DNA of 49,490 nt from Kamptonema formosum PCC 10802 (GCF_000332335.1 NZ_KB235948.1:3828720-3878209); one strand, 5' to 3'. Counted from the first letter of the stretch, positions 1-9,807 are shown. Notes: generated by a model not told the origin, from the letters alone. Numbers and translations: made by a program.

Positions 1-1394
1 TTAGACAAAATCCGGTTAATCGCGATCCGAACTTTCTGGGTGGGGGGGGTTAAGGCATGCATCAGGGGAAGGCGGGGAGTTGCCGGTGAGAGGTTTGGGG
101 AGTTGTTCAATTGTCAGGATCTGGCATATCTTGCCACCGGCACTCTGACTCGGGCATATTAACAGTGTAAGGCGTCAGCCCCCTTTTGAGTGGTGCCCAC
201 TCCCAGGCTTCCATACAAATCAACCGGATTTTGTATAGATAAGATAGCTATAACCTATAATAGGTATGGCTTGCGCGTTACAAAATTAGACAAAATCCGG
301 TTAATCGCGATCCGAACTTTCTGGGTGGGGGGGTTAAGGCATGCATCAGGGGAAGGCGGGGAGTTGCCGGTGAGAGATCCACACTCAGGAGATCGCATAT
401 CTTGCCACCGGCACTCTGACTCGGGCATATTAACAGTGTAAGGCGGAAACCGCCCAATCACCGGCACCCGGCCAGTTTCGATACAAATTAACCGGATATA
501 AGATAGAGCAGACAGCTATAACCCCTAAGGGATATGGCAGACACGTTATAAAATTAGACAAAATACGGTTAATCACAATATTAACATCCTGCAGCGGGGT
601 GGCTTAAGGCATGCATCAGGGAAAGGTGGGGAGCTGCCGGTGAGAGATCCACACTCAGGAGAGGACATATCTTGCCACCGGCACTCTGACTCAAACCTAT
701 CAACAGTGTAAGGCGGAAACCGCCCAATCACCGGCACCCGGCCAGTTTCGATACAAATTAACCGGATATAAGATAGAGCAGACAGCTATAAACCCTAAGG
801 GATATGGCAGGCACGTTATAAAATTAGACAAAATCCGGTTAATCACAATATGAACATCCTGCAGCGGGGTGGCTTAGCTTAAGGCATGCATCAGGGAAAG
901 GTGGGGAGCTGCCGGTGAGAGATCCACACTCAGGAGAGGACATATCTTGCCACCGGCACTCTGACTCAAACCTATCAACAGTGTAAGGCGGAAACCGCCC
1001 AATCACCGGCACCCGGCCAGTTTCGATACAAATTAACCGGATATAGGATAGAGCAGACAGCTATAACCCCTAAGGGATATGGCAGGCACGTTATAAAATT
1101 AGACAAAATCCGGTTAATCACAATATGAACATCCTGCAGCGGGGTGGCTTAGCTTAAGGCATGCATCAGGGAAAGGTGGGGAGCTGCCGGTGAGAGCTCA
1201 ACTGTCAGGAGGTGAAATATCTTATCACCGGCACTGAGACTCGGACATATTAACAGTGTACAGCCCTCGCCGAGCCGCCCCCCCATCACTGACGCCAAAA
1301 CCCCAACCGCCGGCAGTTTTGATACAAATCAGTCGGATTTTGTCTTAAGTAAATCCCTGGAACTGTTTTTGAGCATGACTCTTGCGATCTAAAA
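1..1394. repeat. Tandem array of about 270-295 bp hairpin-bearing units
   Basis: Five units begin with TTAGACAAAA at 1, 286, 554, 824 and 1099. Unit lengths are about 285, 268, 270, 275 and 296 bp. Each unit starts with a left arm containing ACAAAATCCGGTT (5-17 in unit 1). About 200 bp later comes its inverted copy, AACCGGATTTTGT at 222-234 in unit 1 and ATTAACCGGAT at 757-767 in unit 3. Inside the arms a second inverted pair, TGCCGGTG and CACCGGCA, brackets roughly 40 nt, and a small GGCGG/CCGCC hairpin follows. Units 3 to 5 are nearly identical and units 1 and 2 differ more. No convincing reading frame runs through the array. It could be tandemly amplified MITE-like elements or a structured RNA family. 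The window edge cuts the left side. Confidence 0.85.
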
Positions 1395-1700
1395 TTAGAC
1401 AATTTCTGTTTAATTAGTTTCAAATTGCCCCGCCCCCCGGGCGAAACCCAGATCAGTTCGGAAAAGCCCCGCCGGGGAGCAATCCAAACTAATCAAACGT
1501 AATTTGTATAAGTTTAAATTCTGTGAATCATACATGATGGGAGTTACAGTCTTCAAAATCACACAGTTTCCGGTTAATCGCGATCCGAACTGTCCTGGGG
1601 GCGGAGGGGTGAGGGTTTGGGAGGGAGTTGCCGGTGAGAGGTGAAAAGCGTGCTCAACTTTCAAGAGCTAGGATATCGTGTCACCGGCACAATCATACAT
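1395..1700. repeat. Diverged edge units of the tandem array
   Basis: A degraded left arm (TTAGACAATTTCTG) lies at 1395. A fragment at about 1568-1695 again carries CCGGTTAATCGCGATCCGAA, TTGCCGGTGAGAG and TCACCGGCAC in the usual order. The sequence between them is unlike the array. These look like decayed copies marking the right border. Confidence 0.65.
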
Positions 1701-1720
1701 CCAACCCCAACCCTTGAATC

Positions 1721-1833
1721 AGAAACCTGGTTTCTCATCCCCCCCAGCCCCTGATCGCCCGGCAGAAACCGGGTTTCTGCGACAACTTTGGCATCCAACC
1801 CCAACCCTTGAATAAGAAACCCGGTTTCTTATT
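1721..1833. repeat. Three short palindromes of the AGAAACC-GGTTTCT family
   Basis: Palindromes lie at 1721-1735 (AGAAACCTGGTTTCT), 1762-1780 (arms GCAGAAACC/GGTTTCTGC) and 1811-1833 (arms AATAAGAAACC/GGTTTCTTATT). The phrase CATCCAACCCCAACCCTTGA occurs at about 1699 and again at about 1791, so part of this stretch is a roughly 92-bp duplication. A larger relative lies at 40846-40882. Confidence 0.75.
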
Positions 1834-1985
1834 CCCTCCTCAGCCCCAACGTTTGAGAAACTAGGTTACTACCACAACTTCACAACTAGAAACCCTAGAT
1901 TTTAAATCTTAGATTAGAGAGGCAATTGGACAGACCCTAATTTAACCTATCTAACTCAAATTTCTCCCTACAAGTCTAAACCTCT

Positions 1986-2062
1986 AGATCCCCCCAAACC
2001 CCCCTTAAAAAGAGGGGCTTTGAGAATGTCCCCCCTTTTTTTAGGGGGCTAGGGGGGGATCT
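1986..2062. repeat. Small MITE-like element with AGATCCCCCC ends
   Basis: The ends AGATCCCCCC and GGGGGGATCT are inverted copies. The interior is also C-rich on the left and G-rich on the right (CCCCCCTT...AGGGG). The whole 77 bp can fold on itself. C-rich elements of this type are common in cyanobacterial intergenic DNA. No coding potential is seen from 1834 to 2123. Confidence 0.7.
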
Positions 2063-2123
2063 CACCATACTCACTGGTAAGTAGCAACTTGAGCTATCTA
2101 ATCTAGACTATCAAAATCTAAAC

Positions 2124-3170
2124 CTATAAACCAGGTTGTGCCTTATGGGTTACGTCTTGAATATGCTCAGAGTCTGACATCTTAATGCTCACAATCTCTT
2201 GAGCATCCAGATCGCACTTCATCAGATCCACCATGCGAATAAGACGGCTTTCGTAGGTGTGGAAGTAGAACCGTTTGCTCTGCAAATCGCAAGCTGAAGT
2301 CCACACGGTATAGTCATAATGATCCGGAGTTTCCGAGTTCGGAGCGGGGCGCACTGAACCTCGGGGAATGTCGAAATTGTTAAGAATGTGGAAAGCCTGA
2401 AGCACAGCTTGCTCGCCAGTTTCTGCGGGGAGCACTGCCTGGGTAGTTTTACTGAATACTGCAGCTCGGACGAAGCGAGAGGGAGGCGTAAAATCACCGG
2501 GCAAGCCCAGCAACCCACTCCCCTCGCCAAATTGCTCCAGTTTCATCTCACTCAGCTCCACTGGCGGCACGTTTAACGGTGAAAGATTAACATAGTTGCG
2601 CAGGTTGGTCAGGTGCCAATCAAAAGTGGGAGAATTCCCTATCAATCCCAGCGGATTATCATGCAACGTTAACTGGCCCTTCACATATTCAACCACAACG
2701 CAATTGCCCTCGCTGTCATGAATGACGTAATGAAGCGGTGGGATAAAGCCAAATTCTTCAAATATGACTTTACCTACCTTCACAGTGGGCAATGCAGCTT
2801 TGACCTCTGACACTGTGGCGAACTGACTGAGCGCCCAAATCCCAAACTGATCGGGAGCGATAGTCTGGGGATAGTCTTTTTCCGACACCTCTTGGAAATC
2901 GGCATATCCGGGGAAATAAAATGAGCCAACCGCTAGCCCCTTTTCATTCAAGCCATCTGTGAGTACTAACGTATCTTTTGCGTTCGGGCCGGCACATGCG
3001 TACTTTGTCTCCCAGCTCAATCCCTGGGAGTTATTGTCTGGGGTTTTACCCGTTAACTTGTACTTCCGGGGGACGACAATAACATCCGATTCGATATCAA
3101 CACCAAACTCCATCGTTCGGGCATGGATAACAGAGTTATCTTTCGCCTTTATGCGAATGCCGGTACACAT
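2124..3170 (-). CDS. Linear amide C-N hydrolase (choloylglycine hydrolase / penicillin V acylase family)
   Basis: This is an N-terminal-nucleophile hydrolase of about 348 residues, the usual size for the family that cleaves amide bonds in bile salts, penicillin V or N-acyl homoserine lactones. The start was set at 3170 rather than at the upstream in-frame start at 3212 because this gives MCTGIRIKAKDN. Cys2 then becomes the N-terminal nucleophile after methionine removal, as the family requires. The Arg of HARTMEFG (residue 18) and a DGLNEKGLAVG segment with the expected Asn are also present. There is no secretion signal, so the enzyme is probably cytoplasmic. In a cyanobacterium the substrate is unlikely to be bile salt; a quorum-signal or other N-acyl amide is possible but is inference. 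It is monocistronic, with repeat-rich DNA on both sides. Confidence 0.9.
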   Translation of the reverse strand: MCTGIRIKAKDNSVIHARTMEFGVDIESDVIVVPRKYKLTGKTPDNNSQGLSWETKYACAGPNAKDTLVLTDGLNEKGLAVGSFYFPGYADFQEVSEKDYPQTIAPDQFGIWALSQFATVSEVKAALPTVKVGKVIFEEFGFIPPLHYVIHDSEGNCVVVEYVKGQLTLHDNPLGLIGNSPTFDWHLTNLRNYVNLSPLNVPPVELSEMKLEQFGEGSGLLGLPGDFTPPSRFVRAAVFSKTTQAVLPAETGEQAVLQAFHILNNFDIPRGSVRPAPNSETPDHYDYTVWTSACDLQSKRFYFHTYESRLIRMVDLMKCDLDAQEIVSIKMSDSEHIQDVTHKAQPGL

Positions 3171-3858
3171 GAAATCAAGACTCCTTACTAATTTTCGATA
3201 TACAGCAATCAACAGTCAACTTAGGACTGCGTTGCGTTCGGCCAGCCCTCAGGGACATTGGGACATTGGGACGGGAGCATCCCGTTTTTGAAACTATCCT
3301 GGTGAGGGCGAAGAATTCGGATTATCAATTCCTGGTTTTGACCTAGAGATTATTCGCCCTCATGCTCGCCCCTACATAATCGGGATGCTCACCATTGGGA
3401 CAGCCTCTGGCTGTCCTGCGGGTATAACCAACTCGGAGGTACGGCAAAAGCGCTCTTCGCGCCCGCAGCGCTGGCCCGCAGCTTCCCTAAAGGAACGGGC
3501 CGTACCTGGTGCTGTAACAGCACTTCTGTTACCTGTGAACATAATAACAGAGCTAGACTTTTTAAAAAATCATTTTTTCCTATGTCCCAAGGATTTTATA
3601 TAAGTTTTTCAAATCAAGCCACTTTTCCCTAAAAAGCAATACCCAATGTCCAATCCACTTGCGGTTAAGTAATCTGACTCATGGAAGGGGGAATATCAGT
3701 CCAAATGTAAAGTTTTATAGCAATAGACAGCTCAGTAATGGACACGCTCCTTGGAAGGAACGCCTGTCCTACGAAGTATAGGCGTAGCTACGGCTTCGCC
3801 CTAGCCCCAAGATCTAGTGTCCTAACCTAAGTTGCTACTGCTCTATATCTGCACCCAA
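3171..3858. other. Non-coding stretch rich in short palindromes
   Basis: No credible gene is seen. It holds an inverted pair GAGCATCCCG (3275-3284) and CGGGATGCTC (3381-3390), a hairpin GGACAGCC/GGCTGTCC (3398-3416), and a GGTACGGC...GCCGTACC stem around 3437-3511. Near 3755-3850 a segment with CGCCTGTCCTACG, TACGGCTTCGCCCTAG and CTAACCTAAG is shared with 48300-48460. Confidence 0.6.
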
Positions 3859-5280
3859 TCACCAGGGGCTGCCAACGATCGTAAAAGCTGACCAGTAGAA
3901 AGGGTGAGAGAAATTTTCCAAGGGCAGTCGGGGTGCTGCCGGCTGAGGCGGACTCCCTGTGGGGCGCTGTAGCGAACCCCTTTGCAAAGGGACTTGCCCC
4001 CGGATCATCGCCATCTGCGCCTGTCTGAGCGCTTCCGCCTTAATCGGAGCGGTTTTCAGGTGACGGTAAAATTCACTCATCAGCGCCAGGGTGCCGGCAT
4101 CGCTAACATACCACAAACTAGCCACAGCTGACTTGACGCCGCTCTGAACAGCTAAACCGGCAAACCCCAGCTCAGCCTGTTTGTCCCCGATCGCCGTCCT
4201 GCAGGCACTCAGCACCAAAAGCTGCACCGGCGAGTTTTTCCAGCCGAGATCGCGCATCTTGTCCAGCGTCAGCTTGGCGTCCCAAAACTGAATGTAGGAT
4301 TTGTTCGCTTCCCCGGGCTGGAACTCGGCATGGGTGGCCAGGTGAACAATCCCAAAAGACTGCGGCTTCAGGTGAGACTGGAGATTAGCTAAAGTAAAGG
4401 CTTGGTTGAGGAACGTTTCACCGGGCCACAATTTGCCCACAATTGCCGACAGTTCCACCGGCACCGCCGGCAGCGGACTGAGTTTTTGGAATTCCGACGC
4501 CCCCATTGCCAAGACGCGGGAATTGCGGATGTCCGTATAGAGCGTATCAGTGAGCTTAAAAGCAGGAATGCGGGCGAGACTGTACTTTTCTACCAAAAAC
4601 TGCTGCCCGTCATGCAAAGCAGCCAGGGGCATAGCCCGCAATCCTGGCCCAGCGCAGAAAAGCAGCGTATCGGCGCTTGCTGCTCGCAACTCGCTTTCCA
4701 GCGGCGCAACCATCCACTGATAGAGCTGTTGCGCTGGTTGCAGGTAAGAGGTGGTGCTGAGTTTTCTGGGGTTTTTGATTTGCTCGCCGAAATCTTGAAC
4801 CACCTCCAGCAGCCTCTCTCGGGGCGCTGCCGGCACGAGAATGCGCACCGGCAGGCGCTGGGGGGCAATCAACACCAGTGCCAATTGCTGCGAGCCTGGA
4901 ACCAGATAGATCAGGGCCGGTTTGGTGCCGGTCTTGCGCCCGATTGAGTCGAGAGTTGCCGCAATCTCCTGCGCCGTCAGCGGCAGGCCGGCGAGATTGG
5001 CTTTAAAGTAATCTTCATAAGACTCTTCCCAGTGGCGCTCGATGGCGGTGACAGCCTCCGCCAGGGATTCTTGCTTGAGGATGTCTTCGAGTTCTAGGGG
5101 CGCAGCAGCTGGTGCTGGGACAGTCTGTTCGGCAGCGTGTAGGGGCGGCACCCCGTACTCGCCAGAGGCGCTGCCGGGGGGCGGGACAGGGGAGTGTGCC
5201 GGCACCCCTTGTGCGGTGAGGGTTGCCGCCAGGATCGCGGCTGCTAGCAACCGGCTAATGCGGCGTACTGCTGATTTCAT
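3859..5280 (-). CDS. CHAT-domain (caspase-like) protein with signal peptide
   Basis: This is a 473-residue protein. The N-terminus (Lys/Arg-rich, then LLAAAILAATLTAQG, then an AHS-type cleavage region) looks like a Sec signal peptide, so the protein is probably exported. The C-terminal half is a CHAT domain, a clan CD cysteine peptidase fold. The catalytic pair is visible as His317 in IVHLATHAEF and Cys360 in LVLSACRTA. The following AGLAVQSGVKSAVASLWYVSD and the ending FYWSAFTIVGSPW match cyanobacterial CHAT proteins. The usual N-terminal TPR repeats are absent and only about 60 residues of Pro/Ala-rich linker precede the domain. CHAT genes in cyanobacteria often sit near DUF928 and CHASE2 genes. 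Both occur here, but about 37 kb away. The substrate is unknown. Confidence 0.9.
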   Translation of the reverse strand: MKSAVRRISRLLAAAILAATLTAQGVPAHSPVPPPGSASGEYGVPPLHAAEQTVPAPAAAPLELEDILKQESLAEAVTAIERHWEESYEDYFKANLAGLPLTAQEIAATLDSIGRKTGTKPALIYLVPGSQQLALVLIAPQRLPVRILVPAAPRERLLEVVQDFGEQIKNPRKLSTTSYLQPAQQLYQWMVAPLESELRAASADTLLFCAGPGLRAMPLAALHDGQQFLVEKYSLARIPAFKLTDTLYTDIRNSRVLAMGASEFQKLSPLPAVPVELSAIVGKLWPGETFLNQAFTLANLQSHLKPQSFGIVHLATHAEFQPGEANKSYIQFWDAKLTLDKMRDLGWKNSPVQLLVLSACRTAIGDKQAELGFAGLAVQSGVKSAVASLWYVSDAGTLALMSEFYRHLKTAPIKAEALRQAQMAMIRGQVPLQRGSLQRPTGSPPQPAAPRLPLENFSHPFYWSAFTIVGSPW

Positions 5281-5666
5281 GGGGGGTTTCCCTGGGGCGA
5301 AACAGTCCAGTTTCCGGGATTGATTCTGGCGCTTGCTGGCGGCGTGCTGCCGGTGAGGAATTCAGGGGAATGCGGCTATCAGCTGTTTTTACTTAGTTTG
5401 AGTTCAAGCTCTATGTATAGCACATCAGAGGGTTAAAGATCATCCCCCTTACGGTATAAATTTGCCGGCACCTACACGCACTTGCCGAGCCCGCTCTCTG
5501 TGTGAGAATATCCCGCCCGCAGCGAAATAGTTCTATTTCTTAGATTGAGAGCCGGCTCCCCCACCTCCTGTGGGGCAAGGGATTCTGACCCCAGGGTGGG
5601 GCACTATACAATTAGTGACATTCCAAGCTGTAAAAAAACTACACTCCCCATTTGGGACAAGAATCA
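5281..5666. other. Divergent intergenic region between CHAT gene and sensor kinase
   Basis: This stretch of 386 bp separates two divergent genes and should carry both promoters. A TATAAA-like box lies near 5454-5460 but no convincing -35 pairing could be assigned. No gene is seen. Confidence 0.4.
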
Positions 5667-8639
5667 ATGGATGCCTTCCTCACCAAACTGCGGCGCTCCC
5701 GATGGCTCAAAGACCAGGTGGGCAGGCAAGGGGCGCTGATTGTAGCCATCCCGGTTACCTGTCTGTTCGCCTCACTGCTGGCATTTGCGTGGCTGGAGTT
5801 TAACACCAAAGCGGCTCAAAAGCAGGTGCGACAAAGCGAGCGGGTACTTTTGCAAGCCAATCGCTTGCTGGCAACTGTGGTGGATGCCGAAACAGCCATC
5901 CAGGGTTACGGGCTGACGGGGCGTCCTGAATTTCTGGCACCCTATAAGGCAGCAAACAGCGTCTTGCCTGACTCGCTAAAAAAACTCGACCTTCTGGTTG
6001 AGAACAATCCCACCAGGCGTCAGCCGTTAAAAAAAATTGAAGAAAGCGCTCAGCAGAGAATGAATCTCTCGGGAAAGACGCTGGAGGCGATCGAGAGGTT
6101 GGGCAGCCAAACACGGCGATCGCCAGAACTGACTGCGCTGCTGGTGGAAAGCAAATTGAAGATGGATGCTCTGCGGGAACAGATTGCAGAGTTTGTTGCC
6201 TCGGAGGATTTGTTGCAGCGCCAGCTGAATGAGCAAATCACATACTGGCAGAGAAGTGCCAGCGCCGTGCAGTGGGCTGCAATGCTTGCCAGCCTGCTAG
6301 GCGGTTGCGCCTCCTGGCACCTGTTTCAGCGGCTGGAGCGGGAAGTGGGAGCGCGGGAAGCGGGTTTGCAAGAGAGTAAGGCTCGCATTCAGGCTGTGGT
6401 AGACAGCGCCGCCGATGGCATTATCACCCTCAGCGAGCTGGGGAATATTGAGTCGTTCAATCCTCAAGCCGAACGGATTTTCGGGTATAAAGTGGCGCAA
6501 ATCAAAGGAGCGAACCTGCGGCGGCTGATCGCTGAGCCGGTCCGTCAGGACACGACTGGCGATCCGCTCAGCTATTTTCTGGGAACGGCGAGCGCTAAGC
6601 TGTGCAGCTGCCGGCGGGAAACTGTCGGGCGGCGGGCAACCGGCGCTAAGTTCCCAATGGAGCTGGCGGTTAGTGAGATGCGCGCCGGCGATCAGGTTTT
6701 GTTCATTGCGATCTGCCGGGACATCACGGAGCGCCGGAAAGCGGATGAAACCGTGCGCAACCAAGCGCAGTTGCTGGATCTGGCGAATGACAGCATCCTG
6801 GTACTGGACATCAACGGTACGATTTCTTATTGGAATCAGGGAGCCAGACGGCTGTACGGATGGAAGAAGAAAGAAGCTCTCGGGAAAAACGCCCACGCGC
6901 TCTTGCAAACCCTATTTCCCCACCCTGTGGAGAAAATCAAACAAGTGCTGTTGCGGGAGGGTCACTGGGAGGGGGAACTGGTTCATAGCAAGCGCGACGG
7001 CACAAAAGTGAATGTGGCCAGCAGCTGGACTTTGCAGCGGGATGAGGAGGGCCAGCCAGTGGCCATTTTAGAAATCAACAATGATATCACCCAGCGCCAG
7101 CAAGCGCAGAAGGCTCTGCGCGAATCGCAGAAAATGTTGCAGCTGGTGATGGACAGCATCCCGCAGTTTATATTTTGGAAGGATGGGAATTCTGTCTACC
7201 TGGGGTGCAATAACAATATGGCGTGGCTGCTGGGGTTGAACAGTCCGGCAGATATTATTGGCTTGACGGACTTTGACCTGCCGGTGAGCCGAGAGCAAGT
7301 CTATCGCACGCGGGAGTTTGACCGGCAGGTGATGGAAACGAATACGCCGATTTATCACGTTGTCGAGCGCTTCTCGCTGCAGGAGCCCGAGAGCAAACTG
7401 ATTTGTGCCGATGCCAACAGAGTTCCACTTACGGATGCGGCGGGGAAGGTGGTGGGAATTCTGTGCACCTTCGACGATATCACCGACCGCATACGGGCAG
7501 AGGCTGCTTTGGCGGAGAGCGAGCAGCGCTTCCGCGCCACCTTCGAGCAGGCGGCTGTCGGGATTGCTGAAAAGACACTGGACGGCCAATTTCTTCGGGT
7601 TAATCAAAAGCTCTGTGAGATTTTGGGCTACACCCGGGAAGAACTTCTGGGGCGGATGTTTCAAGAGCTCACCCACCCAGATGACTTGCAGGCTAACCTG
7701 GGGCTGTTGCGAAAACTGCAAGCGGGAGAGATGGAAACTTACTCGCTGGAAAAGCGTTACATCCGCAAAGATGGGCTGCCGGTGTGGGTGAATTTGACGG
7801 TCTCGCTGCTGCGCCACCCGGAGGGCAACCAATCTCTGATGGGGGTGGTGGAGGATATCACGCACCGCGTAGAGGCGCAGGAGGCGCTGCAAGCCCGAGC
7901 TGAAGAACTGGCCCGCACGACTGCTATTTTGGCGAAAACCACTGCGGTGCTGCGCAAGCGCAATCAGGAACTCGACCAGTTTGCTTATGTGGTTTCCCAC
8001 GACTTGAAAGCGCCGCTGCGGGCAATCTCTAACCTCAGCAGCTGGATTGAAGAAGACCTCGGCGACGCGCTGACTGGGGAGACTCAGCACCAAATGAATC
8101 TGCTGCGCGGTCGCGTACAGCGCATGGAAGCGCTCATTAATGGGCTGCTGCAATATTCCCGCGTCGGGCGGGTTCAGAATGCTGTGGAAACTGTGGATGT
8201 CGGTCAGTTGCTCGCTGATGTGATTGATTCTATAGCGCCGCCACCTTCATTTACTGTGGACGTTGCACCGGCAATGCCGGCTCTTGAGACGCAGCGGTTG
8301 CCCCTGCAGCAGGTGTTTGCTAATCTGATCGGCAATGCCATCAAACACAACCGCTCTGGCTCTGGCTGTGTGAAAATATCTGTTCGAGAGGACGGCGATT
8401 TTTACGAATTTGCTGTGGCTGATGACGGTCCGGGAATCGCCCCCGAGTACCACGAGAAAGTGTTTGCGATCTTTCAAACTTTGGAAGCTCGCGACATTGT
8501 GGAAAACACCGGCATCGGTCTGGCGCTCGTCAAGAAAATTGTGGAGAGCCAGGGGGGGACTATCCACCTGGAATCCCGAGAAGGTCAAGGCGCAATTTTT
8601 CGCTTCACATGGCAGAAAAAACAAGCTCAACATTATTAA
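5667..8639 (+). CDS. CHASE3 / multi-PAS sensor histidine kinase
   Basis: This membrane sensor kinase of 990 residues starts at ATG 5667; a TTG at 5652 would add five residues. TM1 (about 24-44) is followed by a CHASE3 sensory domain with the typical ATVVDAETAIQGYGLTG segment, then TM2 (about 203-222). Four PAS domains follow at about 230-345, 350-465, 475-605 and 610-735, several ending in the PAC-type D-I-T-x-R signature. The kinase core has HisKA with the phospho-acceptor His778 in YVVSHDLKAPLRAI and a HATPase with LIGNAIKHN, DDGPGIAP and GIGLALVKKI, so it appears active. The H-box type (SHDLKAPL) is that of cyanobacterial phytochrome-like kinases, although no GAF/PHY module is present. The response regulator at 8643 begins 3 bp after the stop and is the likely partner. 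PAS ligands are not evident. Confidence 0.95.
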   Translation: MDAFLTKLRRSRWLKDQVGRQGALIVAIPVTCLFASLLAFAWLEFNTKAAQKQVRQSERVLLQANRLLATVVDAETAIQGYGLTGRPEFLAPYKAANSVLPDSLKKLDLLVENNPTRRQPLKKIEESAQQRMNLSGKTLEAIERLGSQTRRSPELTALLVESKLKMDALREQIAEFVASEDLLQRQLNEQITYWQRSASAVQWAAMLASLLGGCASWHLFQRLEREVGAREAGLQESKARIQAVVDSAADGIITLSELGNIESFNPQAERIFGYKVAQIKGANLRRLIAEPVRQDTTGDPLSYFLGTASAKLCSCRRETVGRRATGAKFPMELAVSEMRAGDQVLFIAICRDITERRKADETVRNQAQLLDLANDSILVLDINGTISYWNQGARRLYGWKKKEALGKNAHALLQTLFPHPVEKIKQVLLREGHWEGELVHSKRDGTKVNVASSWTLQRDEEGQPVAILEINNDITQRQQAQKALRESQKMLQLVMDSIPQFIFWKDGNSVYLGCNNNMAWLLGLNSPADIIGLTDFDLPVSREQVYRTREFDRQVMETNTPIYHVVERFSLQEPESKLICADANRVPLTDAAGKVVGILCTFDDITDRIRAEAALAESEQRFRATFEQAAVGIAEKTLDGQFLRVNQKLCEILGYTREELLGRMFQELTHPDDLQANLGLLRKLQAGEMETYSLEKRYIRKDGLPVWVNLTVSLLRHPEGNQSLMGVVEDITHRVEAQEALQARAEELARTTAILAKTTAVLRKRNQELDQFAYVVSHDLKAPLRAISNLSSWIEEDLGDALTGETQHQMNLLRGRVQRMEALINGLLQYSRVGRVQNAVETVDVGQLLADVIDSIAPPPSFTVDVAPAMPALETQRLPLQQVFANLIGNAIKHNRSGSGCVKISVREDGDFYEFAVADDGPGIAPEYHEKVFAIFQTLEARDIVENTGIGLALVKKIVESQGGTIHLESREGQGAIFRFTWQKKQAQHY

Positions 8640-8642
8640 ACT

Positions 8643-9071
8643 ATGGAAGATAAAATCATTCATCTTTTACTCGTAGAGGACGATGAGGTTGACGTGATGA
8701 ACGTCCGCCGAGCGCTAAAAAAAAACAATATCAATTGCCCGCTTTACGTTGCTACAAACGGGATTGAGGCTCTGGCTATGTTGCGGGGAAATGGCAAGCC
8801 ACCACAGATTCCACCCCTGCGCCGGCTCATCTTGCTCGACATCAATATGCCCAAGATGAATGGGATCGAATTCCTGAGGGAATTGCGAGCTGACCCTGAC
8901 TTGAGAATGATCCCGGCTATCGTGCTTACCACTTCTAATGAGGATAGAGATAAGGTGGAAGCCTATAACTTAAATGTGGCTGGATATATCCTGAAGCCGG
9001 TGACGTTTTCCAGTTTTGTTGATGCGATTGCCACGCTCAACAGATACTGGACGATGAGTGAAATTCCTTAA
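8643..9071 (+). CDS. Rcp1-type single-domain response regulator
   Basis: This is a stand-alone CheY-like receiver of 142 residues with no output domain. The acidic pocket is visible as VEDDEVD near the start, the phospho-acceptor as Asp66 in LILLDINMP, the switch Thr as VLTTSNEDRD, and the conserved Lys as YILKPV. The long insertion between strand 2 and the Asp (GNGKPPQIPPLRRL) is typical of Rcp1-like regulators that partner cyanobacterial phytochrome-type kinases. It starts 3 bp after the kinase stop codon, so the two are co-transcribed and surely form a two-component pair. With no DNA-binding domain, the output must be a protein-protein interaction or a further phosphotransfer. Confidence 0.95.
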   Translation: MEDKIIHLLLVEDDEVDVMNVRRALKKNNINCPLYVATNGIEALAMLRGNGKPPQIPPLRRLILLDINMPKMNGIEFLRELRADPDLRMIPAIVLTTSNEDRDKVEAYNLNVAGYILKPVTFSSFVDAIATLNRYWTMSEIP

Positions 9072-9132
9072 TATAGCGGTTCTATTTGATTTGTGCAAAT
9101 TAGTCCTTAAATACACCGCCCAGTCGCCATCG

Positions 9133-9735
9133 CCCCCACGAAACCGTACCCATGGCCAGCGCCTGGAGGTAAATTTGACAGTTTCCGAAAGAATGGTTTT
9201 TACAAATTCCCGGGTTTAGACCGGTTTTGTATATATGCTTTCTTCCGGAAACCAGAAATGTGTGCCCGTTGCTCCCAAAAATTGCCCCCACAGACGGGCC
9301 CAATGTCCCATGTCAGATGCCCAATGGCCAAAAAAACCGGAGCAGTCCCCCACGAAACCGTACCAATGGCCAGCGCCTGGAGAAAATTTTTACAGTTTCC
9401 GAAAGAATGGTTTTTACAAATTACCGGGTTTAGACCGGTTTTGTATATATGCTTTCTTCCGGAAACCAGAAAAGTGTGCCCGTTGCTCCCAAAAATTGCC
9501 CCCACAGACGGGCCCAATGGCCCATGCCAGATGCCCAATGGCCCAAAAAACCGGAGCAGTCCCCCACGAAACCGTATCAATGGCCAGCGCCTGGAGAAAA
9601 ATTTTACAGTTTCCGAAAGAATGGTTTTTACAAATTCCCGGGTTTAGACCGGTTTTGTATATATGCTTTCTTCCGGAAACCAGAAAAGTATGCGGTTGGC
9701 TGACAAACATTGCCCCCACAGTCGGGCCCAATGTC
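9133..9735. repeat. Three tandem copies of a 214-bp repeat with a long imperfect hairpin
   Basis: Units begin with CCCCCACGAAACCGTA at 9133, 9347 and 9561, an exact 214-bp period. Each carries an imperfect inverted repeat of about 72 bp (9181-9252, 9395-9466, 9609-9680). The left arm is GTTTCCGAAAGAATGG and the right arm is TGCTTTCTTCCGGAAAC. Reading frames inside the units are repeat translations in several frames, not genes. A fourth, diverged hairpin of the same family sits at 41925-41989. The stretch 9072-9132 shows nothing else. Confidence 0.85.
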
Positions 9736-9741
9736 CCATGC

Positions 9742-9786
9742 CCCATCGGCGGCTGGCCCATCGGCGGCTGGCCCATCGGCGGCTGG
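9742..9786. repeat. 15-bp microsatellite, three copies
   Basis: CCCATCGGCGGCTGG is repeated three times without gaps, directly after the 214-bp array and 22 bp before the stop of the GGDEF/EAL gene. Confidence 0.85.
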
Positions 9787-9807
9787 CTCATGCCCAATGG
9801 CCAAGGT

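Noticed and set aside
1-1394. Retron or group II intron remnants
   Set aside because: Hairpins are present, but there is no reverse transcriptase or splice-domain sequence in the array or nearby.
7068-8153. 361-residue open frame on the minus strand
   Set aside because: It is a shadow of the PAS and HisKA coding region of the sensor kinase, with no recognisable family.
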